From contig GG745377.1 of the NCBI GenBank assembly GCA_000151295.1, positions 12,885-76,884 on the forward strand: DNA of 64,000 nt, written 5' to 3'. The position numbers and the translations under genes are program-made. The notes beneath the pieces are model-generated. The model was not told the origin of the DNA and did no database searches. It saw only the letters and a list, made by a program, of their open reading frames with translations. The number at the start of each line of letters is the position of its first letter. The stretch's first letter is position 1. The DNA is from Allomyces macrogynus ATCC 38327. Lineage: Eukaryota > Blastocladiomycota > Blastocladiomycetes > Blastocladiales > Blastocladiaceae. Of the stretch, positions 43,992-54,640 are shown one piece after another.

Positions 43992-45602
43992 ATGGAGCCA
44001 ACTAAGGCGCAAATCGACGATATTTTTAAGAAGCTCAAGTCGAAGCGGCCCAACCAAAACTGCTTCGACTGTGCTGCCACGGCACCGACGTGGGCGTCTA
44101 TCCCGCTCGGCATCTATTTGTGCATGGGTCGGTTCTTGTTGTGGCATTTGTGCCGAGCTCAAGTGCAGTGCGGTTGCCTGACGCCTGCTTGCTGCTAGAT
44201 TGCTCTGGCCAGCACCGCAACCTTGGCGTCCACATTTCGTTTGTTCGCTCGACCGTGCTCGACACCTGGGTACGTCACCCACTCGACGTTTGGAGCTCGA
44301 TTCACTCGAACTTGGTGCTGATCACTTCGCTTCTAGACGTGGGACCAGCTCCGTCTCATGAAGATGGGCGGCAACCAGGCGGCCGCCGACTTTTTCAAGC
44401 AGCACGGCGGGTTTGCGGGCCAGACGCGCGATATTCAGGCCAAGTACACGTCGCGCGCCGCCGTCATGTGGAAGGACAAGCTCAAGCAGCTCGCTGACGA
44501 CGACAAGCGCCGGTATGCCCCTTTTTCATCTGCAGCGTAGGTCTTTGCTGCGATTTGACACGCCCTCACCCTTAGCTTCCCGGCGGCCGTTGTAATTGAT
44601 GACGTGCCCGCGACCACCGCAGAGGGCACTGCAGCAGGCGGCGGCGACTTTTTCTCATCTTTCTCCAAGCCCGGATCGGCCGCGGCATCGACGACGGCCT
44701 CGCCCAACCTGCTCTCCCTGAACCCGTTTGGCGCGCAGCCCGCAGTCGGACTGAACCTTGACAGTAACCCGTTCGGCACGTCGTCGAGCACGCCCGCTGC
44801 TGCCCCTGCCGCTCGCCCGATGGCGCTCGGCAGTGCCGGGCGCAAGCCCAAGGGTCTCGGTGCGAAAAAGGTGGTCAACCTCGACTTTGCCGAGGCCGAG
44901 GCGCGAGCCAAGGCCGCCGAAGAGGCCAAGCGGCTGCACCTTGCCGTCTCGCCGACCACAGCCACGTTCCCGACCCCCGCTGCACCCGCCGCCGCCGCGC
45001 CCACTGCTGTACCATCTTCCGCTCCTGCTCCCGCGGCTGCTGCCTCAGCGACGTCGGCACCGGCACCCGTTGCTCCGGCCGCTGCACCGGTCCCCGTGGT
45101 CACGGGTCCAACGACCGATCGCCTCGGCATGGGCATGGGCCGACTGTCCCTCAACAGCGCCTCGGCCGCCGCAGCCGGTAGCCGCCCCACCGCCGCGCGC
45201 CCTGCCGCGGCCTCACCGATGGGTCTCGGTCTCGGCGGGTACGCCGCGCACAGCGACACGTCGTCGGCCGCGCAAACGCGTTTCTCTGGCGCCAAGTCCA
45301 TCTCGTCGGACCAGTACTTCCAGCGCGGCGCGCACCAGCCGACGTCGGCCGAGGACCAGGCGCGGCTGTCACAGTTTGCGGGCGCGTCGTCGATTTCGTC
45401 GGCGGCGTATTTCGGGCGGCCGGAAGAGACGGGGCCTGTTTCGCCGCGTGCCGAGTACGGCGCCCTGGAAGAGTCGGCCAAGGACTTTGCGCGTAAAGTC
45501 GCGTCGCAGGCCGCGCAGGACTTGACGGCGCTCAAGTCGTTGGCGGCGGATGCGGCGAGTAAGTTGACGCAGACGCTGAATGATATGAACCGCGGGCTGT
45601 AA
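43992..45602 (+). CDS. Glo3/ArfGAP2-3-type Arf GTPase-activating protein
   Basis: Stimulates GTP hydrolysis by Arf1 during COPI vesicle function at the Golgi. Exons 43992-44127, 44199-44269, 44337-44512 and 44576-45602; total 1410 nt, 469 residues. The zinc finger is CFDC-x16-CMDC (C24, C27, C44, C47), followed by the catalytic-arginine segment [16 protein letters not shown] and [12 protein letters not shown]. The C-terminal half is Ala/Pro-rich with two Glo3-motif-like repeats, [15 protein letters not shown] and [15 protein letters not shown], typical of the ArfGAP2/3/Glo3 class rather than Gcs1. It ends with an amphipathic-looking helix. Convergent with FAM50. Confidence 0.93.
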
Positions 45603-45816
45603 CAGGGGACGAGAACGAGGATTTAGGTCCGTGGTCATTATGCGGAGGCGGTGTCGTTGGTTGGATGGATGCTTGGCTTGGATGCGATGGAAAGGAACCC
45701 CTATAGATGTCGTATTTACCCGTCTTCTCCTTGGTCCGCCTTTGTTGCAGTTCGACGTGAAGCAATGAAACAGAGCACGGAACGGATTGTATTACAAACG
45801 ACCGACCAATCACTCA

Positions 45817-47023
45817 TCAGTCCTTCTTGATCCTCTTCTTGGCGCGGTCGTTGAATGTGTACCCGCCCACGGCGTATTGCTTGTCCGGGTCGAAGACCTC
45901 CCATCTTATGGTGAAGGCGCAAGAAAACAGTAAGCAACTGCATTGTCAAGCGTTGAAGCAATACCAAAAGAGAACACGCACCGACTTGCCGGGAAAATGT
46001 GCTTGTTGCGCTCGTACCAGCTGCGCTGGCACACCTTGCCCGGGTGCGACTCGGTGATCTCCTTGGCCGCGTCGTTCACAAGCCGCACGTCGTCGCGAAT
46101 CGTAAACTCGAATATCGGGCCCGACTTGCCGCGCACTTGGTTGATGATAAAGTCGTAGAACGTGTAGTGGTGCGGAATGATAATGTCCTCTTTGACAAAG
46201 ACCAAGTTGTCTGCGGCGCACCCACGCAAATCGGGCCACTGCAGCCGCACGCGGTCGAGGAACTGGCCAATCGTGTCGCCCTTCTTGCACGTTACGGTGT
46301 TGCGGTGGCCCGTGCCGTCCCAGTAAGAGTACTCAATCGTGATCTCCTCCTGCTTGGTGGCCTCCTGCTGCGCGAGCCATTCTTGCCGGAGCCGCTCGCG
46401 CTCGGCGGCCTCTTCCTCCTCGCGCTGCCGGTCGGGGAGGAAACTCGTGTCGACGGTTGGGTCCTTGGTCGCCTTTTTCGGAATCAGCGGTGTCGAAGAA
46501 GAGGCTGCGTCGGCGTCGTCGCCAAACGAGAGCGTCACGGCGTTGACCGTCTTCTTGCGCTTCTTCTTGGGTCTATTGAAACGGAGTACAATGATGTGAG
46601 CATGTGGACCACCCGAGCACCGCGAGAAAAGAAGCGCAAAGAACGTACGCCGCATCCTTGTTGGCCGCCTTCTTGCCCGCACTCCCTGCCTGCTCCTCGA
46701 GTGCGCGCTTACGCTCGAGCTTTTCGCGAATCAAGCGGTACTCTTCGGCCGTGACGAGACCGACCGTGTCCACCTTGAGCTGCGCTTCGACGTCGTGGTT
46801 TTGCGAGACATACTTGTCGGACCCGACGTGCACTTCATTGTCCTACACGCGGCTTGCACCGACGCACGTCAGCATCGCTGAGAAGGTGACAACGATATGC
46901 TGAAGCGCGCTTCTAGGTTACCTTGGCAATCTGGTCTTTCTTGTTTGCAAACTCCTTGAGCATGCGCTCGCGCTGCTTTTCCATGTGCGCGCGGCGGCCT
47001 TGCTCGGCAGCGCTGTCGGCCAT
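45817..47023 (-). CDS. FAM50/XAP5 family nuclear protein
   Basis: Minus-strand exons 47023-46922, 46842-46649, 46572-45982 and 45904-45817; total 975 nt, 324 residues. The N-terminus is a charged helix ([19 protein letters not shown]), followed by STVGLVT-like [20 protein letters not shown] and a lysine-rich nuclear-localisation-like stretch (PKKKRKK). The conserved XAP5 domain follows: SFLPDREREEEEA-like segment, [42 protein letters not shown] segment, [35 protein letters not shown]. In animals and plants the family is spliceosome-associated. Length and motif order match; splicing association is by family. Confidence 0.93.
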
Positions 47024-47368
47024 TTTGAAAACGAGTTGAGGCGGGTGGAGAGCTTGGTTTGCAGCAAGTAGCGTCCCATGAACGGCTCGTTGAGGAGGGT
47101 GGTCGTTATTTTGCAATCGCCATGGTCACGTCGACAAGAACGACGCAAGAGGGATTGCTTGTTCGTGCCACGTGCATATGGCTCAGACCAATTTGCTGTT
47201 GATCGCTCAAGCAAACTCGCTTTCGGCCATCCTGTTCGAGTGGTCCACCCAAAGCAAACTGTCAACAACGTCGACGACCGCACCAGTGCTGCGAGTGCGC
47301 TGCAATACAATCTTCAACGCGACCAAATCAGCGACTTGCCAACTATTCCACCTGATCCAACCCTCACC
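47024..47368. promoter_or_regulatory. Bidirectional promoter region, FAM50 / TyrRS
   Basis: 345 bp between divergent start codons; no other feature recognised. Confidence 0.65.
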
Positions 47369-49153
47369 ATGGCGCAAATCAACCTCGCGCACACGATGCC
47401 GGCGCTCGTACACGACCTGGTCGGGCGTGGACTTGTGGCCAGCATCACCAAGTACGGCACCGTGCTGGCCATCCCGAACATGCCAAATCGCTCACCCAGA
47501 CGCGATTCAAGCTAGCCACGGCCTGTTCCGACGTCTTGATACGCCCATCACGCTCTACTGCGGCATCGACCCGACCGCTGACGCGCCGCACATTGGCAAC
47601 CTTCTCCCCATGACATGCGGGCTGCGGTTCCTCACGCACGGACACTCGGTCATTTCTCTCGTACGTTCTCCACCCGGTCGCGACGCGCGATCGTCACTCA
47701 GCTCACGGCCTCTTGCGCGCAGATTGGCGGCGCGACTGGCGCGATTGGTGACCCGTCCGGCCGCTCGACCGAACGCAACGCTCTGGATCCGGACCAGCTC
47801 GCACATAACGTGGCGGGGCTCACGCACCAGGTGCACCGATTTTACACGAACGCGCTCGGGTACGCTGAGCGTCGCGGGTACCCACTGGCCGCGACGGCGG
47901 CCGCGGATAAGGTGCAGGTCGTGAACAACGCCGACTGGTATGCGAACATGTCGCTCGTCGATTTCTTGGGGGATGTTGGGCGGCACGCGCGCGTGTCGAC
48001 CATGCTGGGTCGCGAAAGGTGTGTTTCACTTCCGCTCGTTGATTGCGGTTTGAGCGATTGATTGACGATTCAAGCGGGATATAGCGTTCGCGCCCGCATG
48101 GAGTCCGAGGCAGGGATCAGCTTCACCGAATTCGCGTACCAGTTGCTGCAAGCGCACGATTTCTACCACCTCTACTCGACCAAGCACTGCCAGTTGCAGA
48201 TTGGTGGCTCCGACCAGTGGGGCAATATTGTGGCCGGGCTCGACATGATTCGGAAACGGCACCCACCCATGGGTACCGACCAGGACGATCCGGCGTTTGG
48301 ATTGACGCTGCCGCTCGTCACGACCGCATCGGGCGAGAAGTTTGGCAAGAGCGCGGGCAATGCCGTTTGGATGGACGAGAAGAAGACGTCCGTCTTTGAT
48401 TTTTACCAGGTGCGTGGGTGTTTGTGGTTCGAGCGTTTGGTGATGCTCGAGGAAATGACTCAGGCCATGTCCAGTTCTTCATGCGCACGCAAGACGCCGA
48501 CGTCGAGCAGTACCTTAAGTACTTTACGCTCATGCCGCTCAAGGAGATTGACGACTTGATCATGGAGCACGACGTACGATCGACGGTTTCGGGTCTTCCC
48601 ACGAGGTCCGGATGCTTACCTGTGCGATCAAACGACGCCAGAAATCGCCGGAACACCGTCTCGCGCAAAAGACGCTCGCCGACGAGGTGACCGAAATGGT
48701 GCATAGCGGTACGCGTTCATCCACTGCTCGTGCCCAACACTGGCACGTTTGCTCACTGCTCGGCACCTTCTCCACCCTCCAGAATCCCTACTCCAAAAGG
48801 CCCGCGTGCAGACGGAGCTCATGTACGCGCAGTCCCGCGCGGCTCTGCACGACCTCGACGTAACTACCGTCCTTGCCGCCTTTGAAAACGACCCACGGCT
48901 CGCGCGCGTGGAGTTGGCCGAGGGAATGACGATCGCCGAACTGTGTGCAAAGGCGGGCGCGTGTGCGTCCAAGTCCGAGGCCGTCAAGCTCGCGAAGCGC
49001 GGTGGGCTCTACCTGAACCAAGAGCGCGTCGCCGATGCGTTGAACCAAAAGGTGACGAGCGCCGATTTGGTCGGCGGCCGCATGTGTATCGTACGCACCG
49101 GCAAGGCGAATTATTGGATTGTTGAGGTTGCCCCGGGTGCATTGGCTAGTTGA
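47369..49153 (+). CDS. Tyrosyl-tRNA synthetase, bacterial/mitochondrial type
   Basis: Charges mitochondrial tRNA-Tyr. Seven exons: 47369-47451, 47516-47660, 47723-48018, 48085-48409, 48475-48573, 48642-48708 and 48783-49153; total 1386 nt, 461 residues. Class I signatures: [19 protein letters not shown] (HIGH-like HIGN), [25 protein letters not shown] [15 protein letters not shown], and the KMSKS equivalent [11 protein letters not shown]. The C-terminal S4 RNA-binding domain is [20 protein letters not shown]. This architecture belongs to bacterial and organellar TyrRS (MSY1/YARS2), not the cytosolic enzyme. A classical targeting peptide is not obvious in [21 protein letters not shown] partial copy of the last exon lies at 49.84-50.1 kb. 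Confidence 0.95.
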
Positions 49154-49228
49154 ATACATTTATGGAGCACTTGCAACAAAAAAAACTATAAACACATGGA
49201 CGGACGAACACAACCATCAACGCACTTT

Positions 49229-49765
49229 TTAGCGGCCGGTAACTCTCCATCCGCGCGCAATCATTTCTTGGTGCAACTTGAATGGGATGGCATTTCTGTG
49301 CTCGACCACCAATCGGGACAGCTGGCCCCACTCGGCGTTGAGCATGTGCTGTGCAACAACCGCCGACGAGCACTGGTCATCGAGTTCAAATATCAGGACT
49401 GCCAGCGGTTCTTTTAGCAAAGCGTTGATGAACGCGTCAATGGAATCATCATTCATCCGACAGCCCGAAAAGGCAAGATGGCGCAAGTTTGGGACGTTAA
49501 TGGCAAAAAGCTGACACCACTTTTCACCATTCAGCCAGATGCTGACCTGAAAGTGGAGGTGCAGCGTGATGATCCCAGTGGAGAAGCCGCGCGAGAGCTG
49601 GAACTGGTGCGACATCAGGAGCAACGAAGTCCTGTTGGAGAGTGGTCAATTGCGTTTGTGGCGTCTGCGCCAGCTGGTCGGTCAATCACGTCCGTCTTGA
49701 TCTGGTGGTCGAGCTCCATTTGGTCGATGCTGGGATTCGTGCAGCAAATGCGGTAGCATCGGCCG
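49229..49765 (-). pseudogene. C-terminal fragment of an F-box/LRR-like gene
   Basis: Minus-strand open segment ending at 49,229 aligns with the last 130 residues of the family: NLRHLAFSGCRMNDDSIDAFINAL, then WGQLSRLVVEHRNAIPFKLHQEM and terminal RGWRV. Upstream, in broken frames to about 49,765, remnants of the ARIPAS..LDHQI region persist. It is closer to the gene at 52-53.7 kb than to the 21-32 kb array. No F-box region is present, so it is a truncated pseudogene. Its end lies 75 bp from the TyrRS stop (convergent). Confidence 0.75.
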
Positions 49766-49839
49766 GGCTGGCAAGCGGTAACAGGCACAGTTGCAGCGTC
49801 ACATTCTCTCTGACCTGTTCTCAACCTGCACGCCGACGT

Positions 49840-50100
49840 GATCTTCGTCTTCTCCACCCCGTACAATCCATTTTGCAAAAGACCTACGTGCGCGTACTTT
49901 TTATGGACATGATTTCGCTTGTGGGCTGGGCTGCCTTGCATGACCTCGATGTATCTGTCACCCCCCCCCCCCCCCCCGCAGCCTTTGAAAGCAACAAACG
50001 GCTCGCACGTGTTGAAACGCGGTGGGTGATACCGGCCCCAAGAGCCTTTTCCGCATTTGTTCAGGAAAAATGTGACGGGAATTTGACCTGGTTGGCTTTT
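49840..50100 (+). pseudogene. Partial TyrRS pseudogene (last exon)
   Basis: Aligns with TyrRS from the end of its last intron (CTTCTCCACCC) through [20 protein letters not shown], then AAFESNKRLARVE, matching [21 protein letters not shown] and [13 protein letters not shown] of the functional gene. After an internal deletion it continues with sequence like the [11 protein letters not shown] region. A run of 17 C at 49,961-49,977 replaces the codons between the two blocks. No upstream exons are present. A fragmentary local duplication. Confidence 0.75.
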
Positions 50101-50678
50101 GGTTGTGTCAATCACGCACAGGCAAAGCTTTCTCTTCCTGTACAGCTACAGCTTCTTGTTCGACAGATTGACCTTGAACCACTTGGACCTTTTTTTCCGG
50201 TCGACGCTGTCCTATTTCCCGTTTCGTCGGCGCACCTCTCATTTGGGGCACGGGACTTGGTCCTGCCCGCTCGATTTTTTTGAGTCTCCTTGTGGAAAGC
50301 ATGACCTCGCTGCTTGGCTGCTCACAAGTTCCCTGTCGCGACCGGCGGACGGAAAGAAGGCACCGATTTATTTGACAATTAGCTTAAACTTGCGTGTACG
50401 TGGTCAAAGTTTTGATTGCCGACTCCACTGCCCGCACAACCGGCAACTGCGCGCGTGCAACGGTGGCGCGCAACTGCGGGCCGCTTCGCGTCGACCCACA
50501 AAGACGTGCCCGCCGGTGCCCCGTGAGCTCGGACTGCCACTCGCACCTGCGCCGCTGCGGATCAAAAGTTAGATCCGAGTGGGTCGGGCCGACTGGGTGG
50601 CACCAGCGACGCCGGTACAAATACCCGGCCGTTCTCCACCCCCGGAAAACTGACAAAAGCACTCCAACAATCACCACC
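50101..50678. other. Upstream region of the secreted-protein gene
   Basis: No gene recognised. The last 70 bp form a pyrimidine-rich leader with a weak A/T-rich core-promoter-like site near 50,612. Confidence 0.55.
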
Positions 50679-51092
50679 ATGCTCGCCGGCAACCCTCTCC
50701 TCGCCATCGTCCTTGTCACGCTCGTTGCCGTCCTCGCCCACGCCGTCACGGCCGCGACTGTGCCCTCCGACCCGCTCGTCACGTTCTACTGGCACGACGA
50801 GCCGTACGGCCCGACGACGGTCCAAGTACTCGGCACGCCCGACGTGGCCGCTGGCCAATGCCGCGGTCTCGAGGGCCGCGCTGACGGGTTCACGTACATG
50901 CACGCTTGGCCCACGTTCCCGGACGGCCGCGCCGCGTGGAAGGTGGCTATGTACCGCGATTGGGGCTGCGCGGGCGAGCCCGCTCTCGTCATGTCCGAGT
51001 GGGATGGTCGCCGCGGCGGCGCGTACCGCGCTGACCCGGACGACCTGAGCAAGCCGTTTGTCGTCAAGTCGATCAAGTTTGTGCAGGCCTAA
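50679..51092 (+). CDS. Small secreted protein, orphan
   Basis: 137 residues, single exon, strong start context (CACCATGC). Residues 1-25 form a clear signal peptide (MLAGNPLLAIVLVTLVAVLA then HAVTAA). The mature part is about 110 residues, rich in Trp/Tyr/Gly and acidic, with two cysteines (GQCRGLEG and DWGCAGEP) that could form one disulfide. It reads as short beta-strand-like segments (VTFYWHDEPYG, WKVAMYRDWG, FVVKSIKFVQA), recalling small beta-sandwich extracellular proteins. I recognise no family. Codon use is strongly GC3-biased like expressed neighbours, supporting a real gene. Confidence 0.75.
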   Translation: MLAGNPLLAIVLVTLVAVLAHAVTAATVPSDPLVTFYWHDEPYGPTTVQVLGTPDVAAGQCRGLEGRADGFTYMHAWPTFPDGRAAWKVAMYRDWGCAGEPALVMSEWDGRRGGAYRADPDDLSKPFVVKSIKFVQA

Positions 51093-52037
51093 GTCGTGCA
51101 GACGCAAGTCGGTTCGCTGGACGCACACCTGCCGCGTCGCGTCGCACTCACTTCGCGACTCGTCGGTGATCGCGCGTGTTCTCCACCCTTTGGCGTTTTG
51201 ATCATGACGCGCACGACGGCGATCCGGTTGAGACCATCAACCTGCCGCGTAGGGTGCTGCTATCATGTCGCATTCGCGTCTCCTTGTATATTGTCCCAGA
51301 GACCATGAATAATCAAAATCAGCTTTTTATCTTTGATGTGAAAGAGGTCAGTCGACTTGAGTGAGCATTGCTTCATAACGTATTTGCGATCAAGTTGGCC
51401 TTTGAAAGCGATGCACGTATATGTGACCAAAATGGTGACGGCGCCAGGACGCCTGTTTCTCAGCCCGCTTGGCAGTGCCTATGGCATCCTCTCACGTTAT
51501 CCACAACTTCCCCACCCTGTAAAGCCCCTTGCCCAAAAGCGAAGCCCATCCCACACGACCTTGGCCGCCCCGCTTCCTTGCAACCCTTAAAAAACATTTC
51601 AACGATTATTTGCGTCGATTTGTTCAGAGGCTTGTTGATTGCCTGCTCTCCAGAACAGGCGCGCGTGTGTCCATATCTGAGGCCATTCCACTCTTTTCAC
51701 GCGGCGTACGCAACATAAACCAAGCTAAATGTGCTGCTGATGCGTTCAGCTGTCAGTTATCAGGCGACCTGGACGCATGTGTCTTGGGCGGACGAATAAG
51801 GCTCAGAATCGGAGTCTTACTTTCTGCAACAGACACACTTTTCTTGACTCAGTGGGGTCAATTATCGCGACCTTTGGTTTCAAGTGAAAGGAGCCATTTT
51901 GAGCGAGCCGATTTTGCAAGAATTTGAATATGGAAAACCACGGGCGTCCATGCCAGCAAATTAGAAAGCAAACAAGAGAAATGAATAAAGCGCAACAACC
52001 AAACGCGCACTGCTGATGGCCGAGCTGGGCCCAGGGA
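51093..52037. other. Gene-poor region with an F-box/LRR remnant
   Basis: No intact gene. At about 51,826-51,927 on the plus strand the reading TQWGQLSRPLVSSERSHF resembles the WGQLSRLVVEHRNAIPF end block of the fragment at 49.2 kb, so this is probably another relic. The rest shows nothing. Confidence 0.45.
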
Positions 52038-53720
52038 TCATGCCAGACAAAGAACATCCCATTCCCGCCGTTCCATGACATCGATCAATCTGATTGGCAT
52101 GGAATCCCGGTGCGTGAGCGCCACACTTGACAGCCGGCTCCATTGGACCCGGAGCAGACACTCTGCTGCCGTCATGGATGACTGCAGATCAATGAACCCG
52201 AACCCCACATTCATCAGCGTCTTCTTGGGCAAAGCATGAACTATCTGACCAATCGACTTGTCGTCCATGGTGCATCTGGAAATGTGAAAGTGATCCAAGG
52301 CCGGGGTGCAAGTTGACAGGAGCCAACTCCACGCGTCCCCGCTGAGCGATGATCCGCGCTCAAACGTTAGATGTAGCTTGGTGATGTGCGGGTGAAGAAC
52401 GCGGGCAAGCGATGGGACAAGTGCCTCGTCGAAAACAATATCGCGCAGATCGAGTGCTGTCAACTGAGACTGCGGGTCAGATGGTAGCCGCGAAATGGCA
52501 TCGGCCGTGATATGGCCATCAAGTCGAAGGGCCTTGACAGATGCCGGGATCCGCGACGCAATATCAACTGCACCGGCAGAGCTGGCGATCGGAAAAAGTG
52601 ACAGAGACTGGACGTTTGGTGGAATGGCCAGGTCGGCCGTCACAGTCAGCGTCGAAAATGTCCAAAAGGACAGAGTAATCTCGAGCGCCTCCAGCCCCCC
52701 TGGTATCATTGCAAGCACTGGCCGAAGTGCGGCATGAGTCGCAGCAGACGGTGGGCGAGAAACACCATCCATTGAAATTATCAAATTTGTGAGCAACGGC
52801 AACTGGGCTGCGGCTTGTAATATTGACCCGAGGCTCATCAGATCTGCAGGACCAAATTGGTCATGATGCAGCATGTGCAAACGGAGCCGATGGAGGCGGG
52901 GCACGAGCATCGATGCAATTATCGGCTCCAGCACCGACATTGGACCGCACCACATGATTTGCTCAAGAAGCGGAAAATGCAGCGTCGGGGAGAGTTGGTG
53001 TGCATCGCCATTGACGTTCTGGACAGCCAGCGAGAGCTCGACAAGACTGGCAGCATGACCAAGGGCAAGAACAAGCTGGTTGGGCAAGAATGGGACGTCC
53101 AGCGAGACTTTTCGCAGCGTGCGCGGAAGCGCTTGGAGTAAGCATCGATGTTTGGACCAAAATGGCCCATCCTCGCCACGCTCAGAGCACAGTATTTGAA
53201 GAGATGACAAGTTGGGAGGGAGGCAAGTCACTGTCACTGGAGAATCCGACGACAAGATCAGGCTGCCCCGGACCGCAGAGAGCGGCACAGCCATGCGATC
53301 CATGACGGTAACGACATGCGCTTTGCCACGCCAAGCATCGTTACCGTAGTAGCGTTTCACAGCAAGGAGCAGATAGGCACGCGGCGGGTCGTCGCGTGGG
53401 GTCACGGCAAGGGTTCCAACGTCGGGGCAAAAATGCGAGCTGTACGCCACCTCCTGGCCGTCCTCGTCATGTTTGATGTTGGCCACACCACCGTCTTTAG
53501 TGTAAATAAGGGCGCGCAATGCAGGGGCAAACCAGCTCGGCGACGTTCGAGCAAGTGCGAGGTGGACATGGTCCCAGGCGTTAAGTTTGGTCAGATACTC
53601 GGCAATGCGGGTCTTGAGAAGTCCTGGCAGTGCCTCGAATGGCGACAAGGCCGCATGGCGGTGAACAAGAGTGCGCCCGTGCTGGTCCAGTGCATGTGGT
53701 CGCTGTAAGTGGTAAGCCAT
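52038..53720 (-). CDS. F-box/LRR-like protein, diverged paralogue
   Basis: Single-exon 560-residue protein on the strand opposite to the 21-32 kb array. F-box-like segment: SPFEALPGLLKTRIAEYL, then HLALARTSPSWFAPALRAL. Shared family blocks are AVTPRDDPPRAYLLLAV, LLQALPRTLRKVSLDVPFLP, ASRIPASVKALRLDGHITADAISRL, SRCTMDDKSIGQIVHALPKKTL and LLRVQWSRLSSVALTHRD. The array copies are more similar to each other than to this one. I chose ATG 53720 because it gives an N-terminus like the array proteins; an upstream in-frame ATG at 53858 would add 46 residues. An SCF-adaptor role is inferred only from the F-box pattern. Confidence 0.78.
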   Translation of the reverse strand: MAYHLQRPHALDQHGRTLVHRHAALSPFEALPGLLKTRIAEYLTKLNAWDHVHLALARTSPSWFAPALRALIYTKDGGVANIKHDEDGQEVAYSSHFCPDVGTLAVTPRDDPPRAYLLLAVKRYYGNDAWRGKAHVVTVMDRMAVPLSAVRGSLILSSDSPVTVTCLPPNLSSLQILCSERGEDGPFWSKHRCLLQALPRTLRKVSLDVPFLPNQLVLALGHAASLVELSLAVQNVNGDAHQLSPTLHFPLLEQIMWCGPMSVLEPIIASMLVPRLHRLRLHMLHHDQFGPADLMSLGSILQAAAQLPLLTNLIISMDGVSRPPSAATHAALRPVLAMIPGGLEALEITLSFWTFSTLTVTADLAIPPNVQSLSLFPIASSAGAVDIASRIPASVKALRLDGHITADAISRLPSDPQSQLTALDLRDIVFDEALVPSLARVLHPHITKLHLTFERGSSLSGDAWSWLLSTCTPALDHFHISRCTMDDKSIGQIVHALPKKTLMNVGFGFIDLQSSMTAAECLLRVQWSRLSSVALTHRDSMPIRLIDVMERREWDVLCLA

Positions 53721-54241
53721 GTTGCGATGTCGACGTTCGCTCAGCTTGTTGATTCTACTGTCGCTGTCGTGTTGCTGGTCAGAGAAAGCATGTTGAGACA
53801 AGAGCAAGCCAGCATTTGTAAGAGCATCACCCTGAAGCATGGAGATAAACTGAAGCATGTACTTTGCTGATTTGAATGCTCAGCACGCATGCACTCTCTC
53901 TTCTTGTCGCATCCAAATGCGTCAGCAAAGCGGGAGAGCCCATCCACTTCGCCGGTAGTTCATACTTGGACGCACATGAACGGACACGAGCCGCGCGCAG
54001 GCGCGGACATCAAAACACTTCCTCACCTCGAATTGACTTCCTCCACTCGAAACCTGATCTATTGAAATTAAATCAAGAGGAAAAACGACATCTACCCGCC
54101 AACGGTTTGTGAAAAGAGCGGGCCGCCCGTTGGGACAGCACAATGGAAATGGATGGTGGCAAAACCGCGACTCGTCGATGTGACCCTTTCATAACGAGAC
54201 GGACGTTGGAAAAGGAGCCAGCGAGCGGCCTGAATCGAGCG
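53721..54241. other. Intergenic region
   Basis: No gene recognised apart from a possible 46-residue N-terminal extension of the F-box/LRR gene (53,721-53,858). The array leader motif is not seen here. Confidence 0.55.
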
Positions 54242-54640
54242 TTACGCTGCGCGGTTTGCAACAGCAGCCGTCACATCGCGCACCTCAGCCACGAGCGTAT
54301 CGCCTTCACTCAGCACCTCGTAGACGTGGTCCAAGTCATTCGTGCGCGTCAGCGGCGTCTCCTTGCCCATGAGCACGTCCACGGCCGAATCTTCGCGGCC
54401 TTCGGCGCACGTGGTCACGGACCACGCGACGCGCGCCGCGTCGTCCACTTCGGCCGGAACCAAGTGACGGAGCGAGTACTTGAGCTGGCGGACGGTCTGC
54501 AGCGCGTCGACGGTCAAAGGCACTTCCACTTGTTGGCCGTCGGCGTGACGCACAACGACGTGGATGGCGAGCTCGAAGTCGAGGTCGTCGGGCAAGGCCG
54601 TCAGGTCCGCGACGCCGGCCGAGCGCTTGAGGAGAGCCAT
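54242..54640 (-). CDS. Small acidic protein, possibly beta-grasp/ubiquitin-like
   Basis: 132 residues, single exon, start context GACAATGGC. The sequence MALLKRSAGVADLTALPDDL precedes a region with ubiquitin-like strand-helix-strand rhythm: ELAIHVVVRHADGQQVEVPL (two strands), TVDALQTVRQLKYSLRHLVP (helix), HVYEVLSEGDTLVAEVRDV (last strands and the LxxGDTL turn common in ubiquitin-like folds). There is no C-terminal diglycine; it ends VANRAA. No named family recognised; the fold is a guess. Confidence 0.6.
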   Translation of the reverse strand: MALLKRSAGVADLTALPDDLDFELAIHVVVRHADGQQVEVPLTVDALQTVRQLKYSLRHLVPAEVDDAARVAWSVTTCAEGREDSAVDVLMGKETPLTRTNDLDHVYEVLSEGDTLVAEVRDVTAAVANRAA

